NCBI RefSeq assembly: GCF_945873775.1
Contig: NZ_CAMCEC010000003.1
Coordinates: 62,001-126,000, forward strand
Length of the DNA: 64,000 nt
DNA from: an uncultured Treponema sp.
GTDB taxonomy: Bacteria; Spirochaetota; Spirochaetia; Treponematales; Treponemataceae
Direction: 5' to 3'
Every line of letters begins with the position of its first letter. The first letter of the stretch is position 1. The notes beneath the pieces are model-generated. The model was not told the origin of the DNA. It did no database searches and saw nothing but the letters and a program-made list of their open reading frames with translations. Of the stretch, positions 6,851 to 15,681 are shown one piece after another. The position numbers and the translations under genes were made by a program.

Positions 6851-8681
6851 AGTTTCCGGGGTTATGCTTTATGCAAAGACTCCGGGAATTACAAGTTTTT
6901 CTTCTCTTTGGAGCATAAAGCATGCCTTGAAAACTGAAAAGGTCGGGCATACTGGAACTTTGGATTCTTTTGCTGAAGGCTTGCTTGTTGTTTTGTCTGG
7001 CAATCTTACGCACCTTGTTCCTCATATAACTTCATTTACAAAAACTTATCGGGCTGTTGTTTGCTTCGGAAAAGAAACGGACACTCTTGACCCGACTGGC
7101 GATGTTGTAAAAACTGGTGTGGCGGCTTCTAAAGAGCAAATTGAAACTGTGCTGAAAAAATTTACTGGAGCAGTTCTTCAAGTTCCGCCTGTTTATTCTG
7201 CGCTTCATGTTGACGGAAAACGCGCAAGCGATCTTGTCCGCGGCGGAAATGAAATTCGGCTTGAAAGCAGGCAAGTTTTTATTTACAAAAATGAACTTCT
7301 TGATTTTAAAGAGCCTTCAGAAAATGACGCTTGCTCTTACGCACTGCTTGAAATTGTCTGCTCAAAAGGAACTTACATCCGCGCGCTTGCCAGAGACATT
7401 GCCTCTAGCCTTGGAACTTGCGCCCATTTATGCGCTTTGAGGCGGACTAAAGTCGGACCGTTTGAATTAAAAGATGCGGCGTGTTTTTGCGAGCTAAAAG
7501 AATTTTCAATAGAAAACGGAATTCAAAATGCGATTTATTTTCAAAAGGAAAAAGAGAAAATCCATCTTCCGTTTGAACAAAAAATAAAAAAACGCCGTGA
7601 AGATTCAGCTGAAAAAATTCAAGACATAAGAAATCACTTTTTGCTTTTTTCTCAAAAACTGGCGTCTCTTTGCGGTTTTAGCTGCGATATTTTAAAGCCT
7701 GAATTTGAAAAGTCATATTTGAATGGCCGTCCGCTTTCACAGAAAATGTTTGACATTGCAAGCTGCGGAAATGTTGAAAATGAAATTGCGGTTTTTTATT
7801 CGTCTGGAACTTTCGCCGGAATAATTTGCAAAAACAAGGATTCAAGACTTTCTTATGGTTTTGTTGTTCCGCCTGAAAAAAAGGAATTCAAAATTTTTTC
7901 TTGGAATGAATTTTGCAGTTTGAATTTTCCGATTGAATGGAAATCAAAAGGCTGCGCTCTCACGGTCGGAAGTTTTGAAGCTGTTCACGCAGGCCATGTT
8001 GCGCTTATAAAAACTGCTGTTGCTCAAAAAAATTTTGTTTCGGGAATTATAACTTTTTCCTCGCAGATAAAAAATGACGGAACTGGTTCAATTTTTACTC
8101 TTGAGCAGCGGCTGGAATTTTTCAAGGAGCTTGGGCTTGACTTTGCGGTTGTGATTGACTTCACGCAGGATTTTTCAAAAATTGAAGGAGATGATTTTAT
8201 TGAAACTTTGATTTCAGTTTGCGGAATGAAATTTCTTGTTGAAGGAAGCGATTTTAAATGCGGCTACAAAGGTTTGCTTAATATGGAAGAACTTGAAAAA
8301 ATTTCGCAGGAAAAAAACTTCCAGCTTTGCAAACAGGATTACGTTTTTTTTGAAGATGAAAAAATCAGTTCAAGCCGCATAAAAAAAGAAATTCTTGCAG
8401 GAAATTTTATATGCGTTCAGAAAATGCTTTTGCGCCCATTTGCTTTGGATGTCCGCGGAATTTCATTGAAAGAAAAATCAGCTGGAAATGAAAATTCGAT
8501 TTTTGAATTCCGCAATGAAAAAAATCAAGTTTTGCCAAAGAACGGAATTTACAAAGTTGCCGCGCTTAATTCTAACGGAAATGTTTTTCACACAACTCTT
8601 GAGATTGAAAATGAAAATCTTAGGATTGCGCTTCCAACGGCAGGAGTTGCAGAAAAAACAGTCGAGATAAAATTTTGCTGA
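6828..8681 (+). CDS. truB: Fusion protein: tRNA pseudouridine-55 synthase TruB + RibF-like FAD synthetase
   Basis: One open frame of 617 residues encodes two normally separate enzymes. Residues 1-240 are TruB: GHTGTLDSFAEGLL with the catalytic Asp46, KTYRAVVCFG, PVYSALHVDGKRA and KGTYIRALARDI. After a charged linker, residues 376-545 match the nucleotidyltransferase domain of RibF: GSFEAVHAGH (381-390, family GxFDGVHxGH), EFFKELGLDF, LVEGSDFKCGYK and ISSSRIKKEI. The tail (545-617) has LPKNGIYKVAAL like the flavokinase barrel, but the substrate motif GFPTAN is missing, so riboflavin kinase activity looks lost. The start is the ATG at 6828 (MPEKTK), inside rbfA; an upstream in-frame ATG at 6777 would add 17 residues. 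The sequence is continuous, so a misread stop would be needed to make two proteins. Confidence 0.88.
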   Translation: MPEKTKNKVSGVMLYAKTPGITSFSSLWSIKHALKTEKVGHTGTLDSFAEGLLVVLSGNLTHLVPHITSFTKTYRAVVCFGKETDTLDPTGDVVKTGVAASKEQIETVLKKFTGAVLQVPPVYSALHVDGKRASDLVRGGNEIRLESRQVFIYKNELLDFKEPSENDACSYALLEIVCSKGTYIRALARDIASSLGTCAHLCALRRTKVGPFELKDAACFCELKEFSIENGIQNAIYFQKEKEKIHLPFEQKIKKRREDSAEKIQDIRNHFLLFSQKLASLCGFSCDILKPEFEKSYLNGRPLSQKMFDIASCGNVENEIAVFYSSGTFAGIICKNKDSRLSYGFVVPPEKKEFKIFSWNEFCSLNFPIEWKSKGCALTVGSFEAVHAGHVALIKTAVAQKNFVSGIITFSSQIKNDGTGSIFTLEQRLEFFKELGLDFAVVIDFTQDFSKIEGDDFIETLISVCGMKFLVEGSDFKCGYKGLLNMEELEKISQEKNFQLCKQDYVFFEDEKISSSRIKKEILAGNFICVQKMLLRPFALDVRGISLKEKSAGNENSIFEFRNEKNQVLPKNGIYKVAALNSNGNVFHTTLEIENENLRIALPTAGVAEKTVEIKFC

Positions 8682-8712
8682 TTCGCAGAGAAGTTTGCCG
8701 CGCGGCTTAACA

Positions 8713-8740
8713 TTGACTTTTCTTTCTATATCAGTAAAAT
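8713..8740 (+). promoter_or_regulatory. Promoter of rpsO
   Basis: TTGACT at 8713-8718, a 16-bp spacer, and TAAAAT at 8735-8740. It lies in the 164-bp gap between the truB-ribF fusion and rpsO, giving a leader of about 100 bases. Confidence 0.6.
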
Positions 8741-8845
8741 GTAAAGCAGTTCATTCCGTTGTGATTTTGCTTGGAATACAAAGCGCCACTTTTGTTCCCT
8801 GTAAAAATCGAAGGACTGAAAAAAAATTTTTATCAGGAGTAAGAA

Positions 8846-9115
8846 ATGGCACTTACAAAAGAAACAACAGCGTCAATCGTTTCAAAATTTGGAGCAAACG
8901 CAAGCGACACTGGAAATTCAAATGTTCAAATTGCTTTGATGACAGAGCGCATTAAAGAGCTTACTGCTCACTGCAAAACTTTCCCGAAAGACACCTGCGC
9001 ACAGCGTGGTCTTTTAAAAGTTGTTGGTGCTCGCCGCAAGCTTTTGAAATATCTTAAACGCACAAATCTTGAAGGCTACCGCTCTCTTATAAAAGAGCTT
9101 GGAATCCGCAAGTAA
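8846..9115 (+). CDS. rpsO: 30S ribosomal protein S15
   Basis: An 89-residue S15, a primary binding protein of the 16S rRNA platform. Seen: the helical N-terminus MALTKETTASIVSKFG, the family core NSNVQIALMTERIKELTAHCKTFPKDTCAQRGLLK (here quoted only to place it; the usual HKKDHHSRRGL loop is FPKDTCAQRGL), and VGARRKLLKYLKR. The length is exactly typical. SD AGGAG sits 8 bases upstream. It has its own promoter and is followed by an intrinsic terminator and then pnp, the conserved rpsO-pnp pairing. Confidence 0.96.
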   Translation: MALTKETTASIVSKFGANASDTGNSNVQIALMTERIKELTAHCKTFPKDTCAQRGLLKVVGARRKLLKYLKRTNLEGYRSLIKELGIRK

Positions 9116-9139
9116 TTTTGCAGAAAAAATTGGATGATG

Positions 9140-9183
9140 ACGGCAGATGAATTCAAAAATGGATTTACTGCCGTTGTTTTTTT
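9140..9183 (+). terminator. Intrinsic terminator after rpsO
   Basis: ACGGCAG at 9140-9146 pairs with CTGCCGT at 9168-9174, followed by TG and eight T. The loop is 21 bases. Confidence 0.75.
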
Positions 9184-9185
9184 AA

Positions 9186-9237
9186 GGTGGATTCAAAAGA
9201 ATTTCCCTTTGAATATTCTGATAAGAGTCAGTCCACC
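9186..9237 (+). promoter_or_regulatory. Nested hairpins upstream of pnp
   Basis: GGTGGA (9186-9191) can pair with TCCACC (9232-9237), and inside it ATTCAAA (9191-9197) can pair with TTTGAAT (9208-9214). The element lies between the rpsO terminator and pnp. It has no T-run, so it is not a terminator; it is a candidate processing or autocontrol structure. A weak promoter TTGGGA-N16-GATAAT lies just downstream (9259-9286). Confidence 0.4.
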
Positions 9238-9321
9238 GATTATATGGATTTCTATAGATTGGGAATCGATGTAATCTGTGGATAATCAGAAGTTCATAAA
9301 AAGCATATTTAGGAAACTTTT

Positions 9322-11412
9322 ATGATACAAAGAGTAACCAAAAAAATTGGTGATCAGGAACTTATTCTTGAAACTGGAAAAATCGGAAAGCAGGCAAACG
9401 GCTGTGTTTATGCGCAGATTGGTGGAACTGCTGTAATTGCAACTGTCTGCGCTTCAAGCGAAGTAAAGGAAGGGCTTGACTTTGTTCCTGTAACAGTTGA
9501 GTACAACGAAAAATTTTATGCCGCAGGAAAAATTCCTGGCGGATTCGTAAAACGTGAAGGCCGTCCAAAGGACAAGGAAATTCTTGTAAGCCGTCTTATT
9601 GACCGCCCGATGCGTCCTCTTTTTGAAACATCTTTTGGCCGTGAAATTCAGATTGTTCCGACTTGCGTTTCTATTGACGGCGTGAATCCTCCAGACATTC
9701 TTGCAGTTCTTGCTTCGAGCGCGGCTGTTTCTATTTCTGACATTCCTTTCCACGGACCTGTTGCAGGTGTTCGCGTTGGATATTTGAATGGCGAGTACAT
9801 TTTGAATCCGACTTATGAGCAGATGGAAAAAATTCAGCTTGAAATTGTTGTTGCCGGAACTAAAGACGGATTTACAATGGTTGAAGGCGGTGCAAACGAA
9901 GTTTCAGAGGAAGTTATGCTTGGAGCTTTGGAAAAAGCGCAGGGATTTATTACCGATACGTGCTTGCTTCAGGAAGAACTTGTAAAGCTTGCCGGAAAAG
10001 AAAAACTTCCGCTTGCACCTCTTGATGTAAAACTAGAAAACGCAGATGCAATCAAAGCCGAAGCAATTCCTCTTATGCAGGAAGCTTGTTTCCAGAAAGG
10101 AAAAATGGCGCGCGGAAATGCGGTTAAGGCTGTAAAAGCTAAGATTGCAGAAAAATATTCAGAGCAGCTTGAAGATGAAATTCAGGCAAAATTGTTCAAC
10201 ACTTTGTTTGATGACATTCAGTATGATTTGCTTCGCTCAAGCATTCTTGAAAAAGGACTTCGCATTGACGGCCGCGGCACAGAAGATATTCGCCCGATTA
10301 CTTGCGAAGTAAATGTTCTTCCTCGTCCTCATGGTTCTGCTTTGTTTACCCGTGGCGAAACTCAGTCTTTGGCTGTAACAACTTTGGGAACTGCAATGGA
10401 CGAGCAGGTTTACGATGACATTGAAGGCGACAGAAGCGAAAACTTTATTCTTCATTATAATTTCCCTCCATATTCTGTTGGTGAAGTTGGAAAGCTTACA
10501 ACTGGCCGCCGTGAAATTGGACACGGAAATCTTGCGCGCCGTTCTTTAGCTCCGATGATTCCTTCAAGAAGCGAATTCCCTTATACAATCCGTGTTGTTT
10601 CTGAAATCATGGAATCTAACGGTTCTTCTTCACAGGCTTCAACTTGCGGCGGATGCTTGTCTTTGCTTGCTGCTGGTGTTCCTATGAAAAAAATGGTTGC
10701 AGGAATTGCAATGGGACTTATCACTGACGGACCGCAGTACAAAAAATATGCAATTCTCTCTGACATTTTGGGAGAAGAAGATCACCTTGGCGATATGGAC
10801 TTTAAGGTTGCTGGAACTCGCGATGGAATTACAGGATTCCAAATGGATATAAAAATTGCCGGCGTTTCCATGGATATTATGAGACGCGCCCTTGAACAGG
10901 CAAAACGCGGACGCAATCACATTCTTGACATAATGGAAAAATGCATCAGCAAGCCTCAGCCAATCAGCCCTTACGCTCCAAAAATTGAAACAATGAAAAT
11001 CGCTGTTGATAAAATCGGCGCTTTGATTGGACCAGGCGGAAAAAATGTAAAAGCTCTTTGTCAGCAGTACAATGTTACAATCAATACTGAAGATGACGGA
11101 ACTGTTACAATTTACGGCAAGTCTGGAGTTTCTACTGATGCTGCAAAAGCTGCTATCAAGGGAATCTGCGAAGATCCAGAGCCAGGCACAATTTATCAGG
11201 GAACTGTAAAGCGCATTATGGACTTTGGCGCGTTTATAGAAATTCTTCCGGGAAAAGAAGGACTTTGCCACATTTCAAAACTTTCAAGAAATCGTGTTGA
11301 AAAAGTAAGCGATGTTCTTAAGGAAGGCCAGGTTATTCCTGTAAAGCTGCTTGAAGTTGACAAAATGGGCCGCTTGAATTTGAGCTACATTGATGCAATT
11401 GAAAGCAAATAA
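9322..11412 (+). CDS. pnp: Polyribonucleotide nucleotidyltransferase (PNPase)
   Basis: A 696-residue PNPase, the phosphorolytic 3'-5' exoribonuclease of RNA decay. Domains in order: first RNase PH domain (1-140, with PGGFVKREGRPKDKEIL and SRLIDRPMRPLF), helical linker, second RNase PH domain (about 305-545, with LRIDGRGTEDIRPI, PRPHGSALFTRGETQSL, the phosphate-binding SSSQASTCGG and the metal-binding region MDFKVAGTRDGITGFQMDIK), KH domain (GALIGPGGKNVKAL) and S1 domain (GTVKRIMDFGAFIEILPGKEGL). All landmarks are intact and the length is normal. SD AGGA upstream of the ATG. Downstream of rpsO as in most bacteria; a terminator follows. Confidence 0.97.
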   Translation: MIQRVTKKIGDQELILETGKIGKQANGCVYAQIGGTAVIATVCASSEVKEGLDFVPVTVEYNEKFYAAGKIPGGFVKREGRPKDKEILVSRLIDRPMRPLFETSFGREIQIVPTCVSIDGVNPPDILAVLASSAAVSISDIPFHGPVAGVRVGYLNGEYILNPTYEQMEKIQLEIVVAGTKDGFTMVEGGANEVSEEVMLGALEKAQGFITDTCLLQEELVKLAGKEKLPLAPLDVKLENADAIKAEAIPLMQEACFQKGKMARGNAVKAVKAKIAEKYSEQLEDEIQAKLFNTLFDDIQYDLLRSSILEKGLRIDGRGTEDIRPITCEVNVLPRPHGSALFTRGETQSLAVTTLGTAMDEQVYDDIEGDRSENFILHYNFPPYSVGEVGKLTTGRREIGHGNLARRSLAPMIPSRSEFPYTIRVVSEIMESNGSSSQASTCGGCLSLLAAGVPMKKMVAGIAMGLITDGPQYKKYAILSDILGEEDHLGDMDFKVAGTRDGITGFQMDIKIAGVSMDIMRRALEQAKRGRNHILDIMEKCISKPQPISPYAPKIETMKIAVDKIGALIGPGGKNVKALCQQYNVTINTEDDGTVTIYGKSGVSTDAAKAAIKGICEDPEPGTIYQGTVKRIMDFGAFIEILPGKEGLCHISKLSRNRVEKVSDVLKEGQVIPVKLLEVDKMGRLNLSYIDAIESK

Positions 11413-11432
11413 GTTTATTTAACTTTATGTTG

Positions 11433-11467
11433 AATCCGTCTGTAAATTTGCAGGCGGATTTTTTTTT
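11433..11467 (+). terminator. Intrinsic terminator after pnp
   Basis: A ten-base stem: AATCCGTCTG (11433-11442) with CAGGCGGATT (11451-11460), one G-U pair, eight-base loop, followed by seven T. Confidence 0.85.
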
Positions 11468-11509
11468 GTTTTTGCGAAATTTCAATCTGATGCAAAACTT
11501 TTTGAAATT

Positions 11510-11518
11510 TGCTAAAAT
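11510..11518 (+). promoter_or_regulatory. Extended -10 promoter of the M16 peptidase gene, leaderless spacing
   Basis: TGC-TAAAAT, then six bases, then the ATG at 11525. No Shine-Dalgarno is present between them. The pnp terminator lies just upstream, so this gene needs its own promoter. Confidence 0.55.
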
Positions 11519-11524
11519 CATTTT

Positions 11525-12811
11525 ATGCCCGCAAAAAAACAAAATCTTTTAAATAACATAACGCTTATTACTCAGCCAGTTGCAAATTCAAAAGTTACAA
11601 CGTTTGGCTTTTACTTTTCAGTTGGAAGCCGTTTTGAAAATGAAGGTGAGCATGGAATCAGCCATTTTACCGAGCACATGATTTTTAAAGGAACAAAAAC
11701 AAAATCGAACCGGGACATATCTCTTATCTTTGACAGAATGGGCGGAATTTTCAATGCTTTTACCGAGCGCGAAAATGTAGGCGTTTACTGCACTGTTCCT
11801 TCTGAAAATTTGGAAAATTACAAAACGGCATTGGAAACTCTTTGCGATTTGAGTTCGAATTGCACTTTTCCGCCTGAAGAAATGGAAAAAGAGCGCGGTG
11901 TTGTTCAAAGTGAAATTCTTGCTGTTTTGGACGATCCTGATGATTCTGCAATGGATGAAGTTGCGTCTTGTGTTTGGCCGAACCAAAAACTTAGCCTTGC
12001 GATAACTGGAACTTCTGATGATGTTGATTCAATTACGCGGGAGCAGATGGTTGACTGGTATAAAAAGTATTTTGCGGAAGGCGAGCTTGTTGTAATTGTT
12101 TGCGGAAAAATTTTTGAAGACATTCTTGTTGAAACTTTGCAGAAACTTCCGCAGCATAAGCCCTCGCAGGAATTTTTTAAGCATCTTCATTTTCCAGAAA
12201 AAGTTGTCTGGAACACAGAGAACAGGATTTTAAAAGCTAAATTTAATCAGACGCAAATTTTTTCTTTGTATCCGCTTTCTTCAAACCTTTCCTTCAAGGA
12301 TTACATTTCACTTTTGATTTTTAATTCTGCCGCCGGAGAAACTATGAGCAGCCGCCTTTTTTCTTCGCTTCGTGAAAAATCCGGACTTTGCTATTCAGTT
12401 GGAAGTTTTTACACGACTTATGAAAATGCAGGACTTTGGTGCGCTTATGCTGTTTGTGAAAAAACAAAAGCTGAAGAAGTCTATAAAAAACTTTCAGAAG
12501 AAATTTCGGGATTTGTTGAAAATCAAATTTCAGATGAGGAAATTGAAATTTCAAAAGAGCGTTTGTGCGGCTCAGAAATTCTTGGAGAAACTAGAACTGC
12601 GTTTTTGATGCAGCGGCTTTGGAATTTTTATTCAATGGGATTTCCGCTTTGCGAAACTGAAGAAATTCTGAATAGTATACGTTCAGCTGAAAAAAATGAT
12701 ATAATCAGTTTTATAAAAAATCTTTTGAATGAAGAAAAAAAATCATCGCTTGTTTACGGACCTGCGCTTTCTTCAAAACAAAAAAAGGAAATATTATGCT
12801 GGAAAAAATAA
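11525..12811 (+). CDS. M16-family zinc peptidase (insulinase-like)
   Basis: A 428-residue protein of the M16 (pitrilysin/processing-peptidase) family. The inverted zinc motif HFTEH is at residues 47-51 and the downstream acidic ligand region [13 protein letters not shown] near 120-132 is present, so the N-terminal half looks catalytic. The C-terminal half has the non-catalytic M16 fold, including [31 protein letters not shown]. No signal peptide is visible, so it is probably cytoplasmic, degrading peptides. The size matches single-unit bacterial M16 enzymes that work as dimers. Its 3' end overlaps dut by 16 bases. Confidence 0.9.
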   Translation: MPAKKQNLLNNITLITQPVANSKVTTFGFYFSVGSRFENEGEHGISHFTEHMIFKGTKTKSNRDISLIFDRMGGIFNAFTERENVGVYCTVPSENLENYKTALETLCDLSSNCTFPPEEMEKERGVVQSEILAVLDDPDDSAMDEVASCVWPNQKLSLAITGTSDDVDSITREQMVDWYKKYFAEGELVVIVCGKIFEDILVETLQKLPQHKPSQEFFKHLHFPEKVVWNTENRILKAKFNQTQIFSLYPLSSNLSFKDYISLLIFNSAAGETMSSRLFSSLREKSGLCYSVGSFYTTYENAGLWCAYAVCEKTKAEEVYKKLSEEISGFVENQISDEEIEISKERLCGSEILGETRTAFLMQRLWNFYSMGFPLCETEEILNSIRSAEKNDIISFIKNLLNEEKKSSLVYGPALSSKQKKEILCWKK

Positions 12812-13239
12812 ATTTAAAAATTGTTGCGCAAAAAAATGCTGTTGTGCCTGCTTATAAAACCGAAGGTTCCGCCGGCGCTGATGTTTGCGCTTTGCTGGAT
12901 GCTCCGATTGTTCTTAAGCAAGGCGAGCGTGCCTTGATTCCTACAGGCTTGATTTTTGAAATTCCTGCTGGCTATGAAATTCAGGTTCGTCCAAGAAGCG
13001 GGCTTGCTTTAAAAAATGGCGTTACTGTTTTAAATTCGCCTGGAACTATTGACAGTGATTACCGCGGAGAACTTAAAATTATTCTTGCTAATTTTGGACA
13101 GGAAGATTTTACCGTGAACAGCGGAGATAGAATCGCCCAGATTGTAATTTCTTTAGTTACAACAGCGAATTTTATTTCTGTAAATTCTATTTCTGAAACT
13201 TTGCGTGGAGCTGGAGGCTTCGGAAGCACTGGTGTCTAA
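12796..13239 (+). CDS. dut: dUTP diphosphatase (dUTPase)
   Basis: A 147-residue homotrimeric dUTPase that hydrolyses dUTP to dUMP, keeping uracil out of DNA and feeding dTMP synthesis. All five motifs are visible: AGADVCAL (1), [10 protein letters not shown] (2), [10 protein letters not shown] (3), GDRIAQIVI (4) and [10 protein letters not shown] (5) at the C-terminus. SD AAGGA precedes the ATG, which lies inside the end of the M16 gene, so translation is likely coupled. lptF follows within a few bases. Confidence 0.96.
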   Translation: MLEKINLKIVAQKNAVVPAYKTEGSAGADVCALLDAPIVLKQGERALIPTGLIFEIPAGYEIQVRPRSGLALKNGVTVLNSPGTIDSDYRGELKIILANFGQEDFTVNSGDRIAQIVISLVTTANFISVNSISETLRGAGGFGSTGV

Positions 13240-13244
13240 TATTG

Positions 13245-14588
13245 ATGTTGGCAAAAAAAATTTTTGAATTTATTTACAATAAAATAGACTCGGCAGTTGT
13301 TTTTGCTAGAAAGCAATTCGCTTTTTCTTTTCTTTTTTTTAAACGGAAATTTAAGAAATTAAAACATTTTGAGTTTCAAAGAAAAATTTACACAGCTGGA
13401 TTTTCAATTGGAAGAAAAATTAATTGTGTAAAAACTCAGGCTTTTTTTGCAAAGAAAATCTTCAAGCTGAATTCTGTAAAATCGAATATTTTAGTGCGCT
13501 ACATTGCAAAGGAACTTTTGCTTTACTTTTTGATTTGCTTTGTTTTTTTCTTTGTCGTGTTTTTTGTAAATCAAATTCTTTTGCTTGCTGAAACTATTTT
13601 AAAGAAAAGAGTTCCTGTGAATTCTGTTTTAAAGCTGATTTTATATTGCTTGCCAAATGTGATTTCCCAGTCTGCGCCGTTTGCAACTCTTGTTGGATTT
13701 TTGATGTGCCTTGGCAGACTTGTTACTGACAATGAAATTTTGATTTTCCGGGCAAGCGGCCAGCGTTACAGTTTGATTTTAAAATCTGTTTTGGCAATGG
13801 GACTTTTGATTTCAGTTTTTAGTTTTATTATGAATGATTATTTTCTTCCGATTGGAACTTTAAAATACAACCGGCTTTTCAAACAAATTATTGTGTCAAA
13901 CCCTGCAATCGAGCTTGAATCAAAGTCAATAAAAAGAATGAATGATTCAACTTTAGTAATTGGAAATGTCAGCAAAAATAATGTTTCTGATATTGTTTTG
14001 TTTGACTCGGAAAAAGACGGTGTTCAGCGTATTATAATGGCTGGAAATTCCGACGTGAAAAAATCTTCAACTCCTGGCGTAATTATGCAGCTTGATATGA
14101 ACAGTCCGATTGTCTTGAGCCTTGATAAATCAAAAACAGAAAACTATGAATCTATTTCAGCTGAAAAACTGAGGCTGAATATTTTTGAAGATTCTATTAT
14201 CTCTTCTAGCAACGGAACTTCGCCGCGTGAAATGACATCGTGGGATTTGATAAAGCGAATAAAAAAAATGAAGCAGGAAAATTCTTCAACGAAAAAAAGA
14301 TTAAACACTTTTATACTTGAATGCAATAAAAAATTTTCAGTTCCTTTTGGATCATTTTTTTTCGCATTGTTAGCTTTTCCTCTTGCATTAATTTTCGGAA
14401 AAAAAGACGGTCAGACACTTGGACTTATATTTGGAATAATACTTTCAGTTCTTTACTGGTCGGCAACAATAATCGGACAGATGTTCGGAATCCGCGGAGG
14501 CTACAACGGATTTTGGATGATGTGGACTCCTAATTTTGTAATAGGAATTTTAGGAATCATTCTTTACATAAGGCTCAAGAAAAAATGA
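13245..14588 (+). CDS. LptF/LptG-family permease (YjgP/YjgQ), N-terminally extended
   Basis: A 447-residue inner-membrane protein of the YjgP/YjgQ family. The family core begins at about residue 80 with LVRYIAKELLLYFLICFVFF; membrane segments follow near 85-110, 135-160 and 175-200, then a periplasmic beta domain (about 205-345) and three C-terminal segments ending in YIRLKKK. LptF and LptG form the permease of the lipid-export ABC machine LptB2FG in LPS bacteria. An N-terminal extension of about 80 basic, Phe/Lys-rich residues precedes the core and is unusual. The start is the ATG at 13245; a TTG three bases earlier is possible. It overlaps the next gene by four bases (ATGA). Confidence 0.82.
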   Translation: MLAKKIFEFIYNKIDSAVVFARKQFAFSFLFFKRKFKKLKHFEFQRKIYTAGFSIGRKINCVKTQAFFAKKIFKLNSVKSNILVRYIAKELLLYFLICFVFFFVVFFVNQILLLAETILKKRVPVNSVLKLILYCLPNVISQSAPFATLVGFLMCLGRLVTDNEILIFRASGQRYSLILKSVLAMGLLISVFSFIMNDYFLPIGTLKYNRLFKQIIVSNPAIELESKSIKRMNDSTLVIGNVSKNNVSDIVLFDSEKDGVQRIIMAGNSDVKKSSTPGVIMQLDMNSPIVLSLDKSKTENYESISAEKLRLNIFEDSIISSSNGTSPREMTSWDLIKRIKKMKQENSSTKKRLNTFILECNKKFSVPFGSFFFALLAFPLALIFGKKDGQTLGLIFGIILSVLYWSATIIGQMFGIRGGYNGFWMMWTPNFVIGILGIILYIRLKKK

Positions 14589-15655
14589 AACTTGTTTTTT
14601 ATATGCTCAAGCGTTTCTTTCCAGTTTTTATTGGCGCGGTTATGTTTTTTGTTCTTGTTCTTTGCCTCACAGATTTGTTTATGAATCTTTGGAATTATAT
14701 TTCAAAAAATGTTTCATCGCGCGATGTTGCTTTGATTCTTATTTATTATATTCCAAAAGCGGTCTGGTATGCTGTTCCGATTGCAATGCTTTTTGCGACG
14801 GCCTATATGCTCAGTGATTTTTATGCGCGGAATGAATTGCTTGCGGTTTTTGCATCTGGAATTTCACTTTTTAAGTTTTCGGTTCCGTTGCTTGCTGTTG
14901 CTGTTGCAATGAGTTTTGCTCTTTTCATTTTTGAGGACAATATTGTTGTTCCGACATTTTCAAAAAAAACGCAGTTGCAGGAATCAGTTTTGTCAAAAGA
15001 AAAATCTTTGAACAACAGCAAAATTGTAATTATGGCGGAAGGCGGAAATGTAATTTACAAAGCGGATTTTTTCAACAACAAGGCGGAATCTCTTTCAAAA
15101 CTTTATGTTCTTTTTAGAACTGAAGACAAAAAGCCTGATGCGGTTGTCTATGCTCAAAAAGCTTTTTGGAAAAATAATTCTTGGAAACTTGAAAATGCTG
15201 TGGAATATAAATTTCAAGATGAAAATTTTTTAGCTTGCGTTTTGGAAAAAAGATTAGAAGAACGTCTTTTGGAACCTCCAGAAACTTTCAGAAATAATAC
15301 AATTTCTGTTGAACGGGTAAACACGAAAGAAGCTAGAGAATATATAGAGCATCTTGAAAAAGCCGGACTTCCGAGCGCAGAAGAAAAATCTGTTTATTAT
15401 AAAAAATATTCGTTTCCTTTTGTTGTTTTTATTGTTGTTTTTTTAGCGATTGGACTTAGCGGGAAAACTCGTAAAAATGTTTTGCTTGTGAGCCTTGCAA
15501 TGAGCATAACGGCAGTCGTTCTTTTTTATGTCCTTCAAATGATTACGATGCTCATGGCAAAATTTCAAGCTATTCCGCCTTTGTTTGGAGCATGGAGTCC
15601 GGTTGTGCTTTTTATAATTATCAGCTGTGTTTTGTTGAAATATGCTAAAACTTAA
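14585..15655 (+). CDS. LptF/LptG-family permease (YjgP/YjgQ), second subunit
   Basis: A 356-residue membrane protein of normal family length. Residues 1-30 (KLVFYMLKRFFPVFIGAVMFFVLV) start the first membrane segment; others lie near 50-75 and 95-118, a soluble periplasmic domain covers about 120-265, and three membrane segments finish the protein (FPFVVFIVVFLAIGLSG, VLLVSLAMSITAVVLFYV, WSPVVLFIIISCVLL). It is coupled by an ATGA overlap to the preceding paralogue, so the two are likely a heterodimeric permease. Treponemes are generally held to lack LPS, so the exported lipid is unknown. Confidence 0.85.
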   Translation: MKLVFYMLKRFFPVFIGAVMFFVLVLCLTDLFMNLWNYISKNVSSRDVALILIYYIPKAVWYAVPIAMLFATAYMLSDFYARNELLAVFASGISLFKFSVPLLAVAVAMSFALFIFEDNIVVPTFSKKTQLQESVLSKEKSLNNSKIVIMAEGGNVIYKADFFNNKAESLSKLYVLFRTEDKKPDAVVYAQKAFWKNNSWKLENAVEYKFQDENFLACVLEKRLEERLLEPPETFRNNTISVERVNTKEAREYIEHLEKAGLPSAEEKSVYYKKYSFPFVVFIVVFLAIGLSGKTRKNVLLVSLAMSITAVVLFYVLQMITMLMAKFQAIPPLFGAWSPVVLFIIISCVLLKYAKT

Positions 15656-15681
15656 AAATTTGAAAAATGAGGCAAAGTATT

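Noticed and set aside
10639-11271. A 210-codon frame antisense to pnp
   Set aside because: Composition is that of an antisense shadow (Ser/Asn/Phe/Cys-rich); no promoter or Shine-Dalgarno and no domain.
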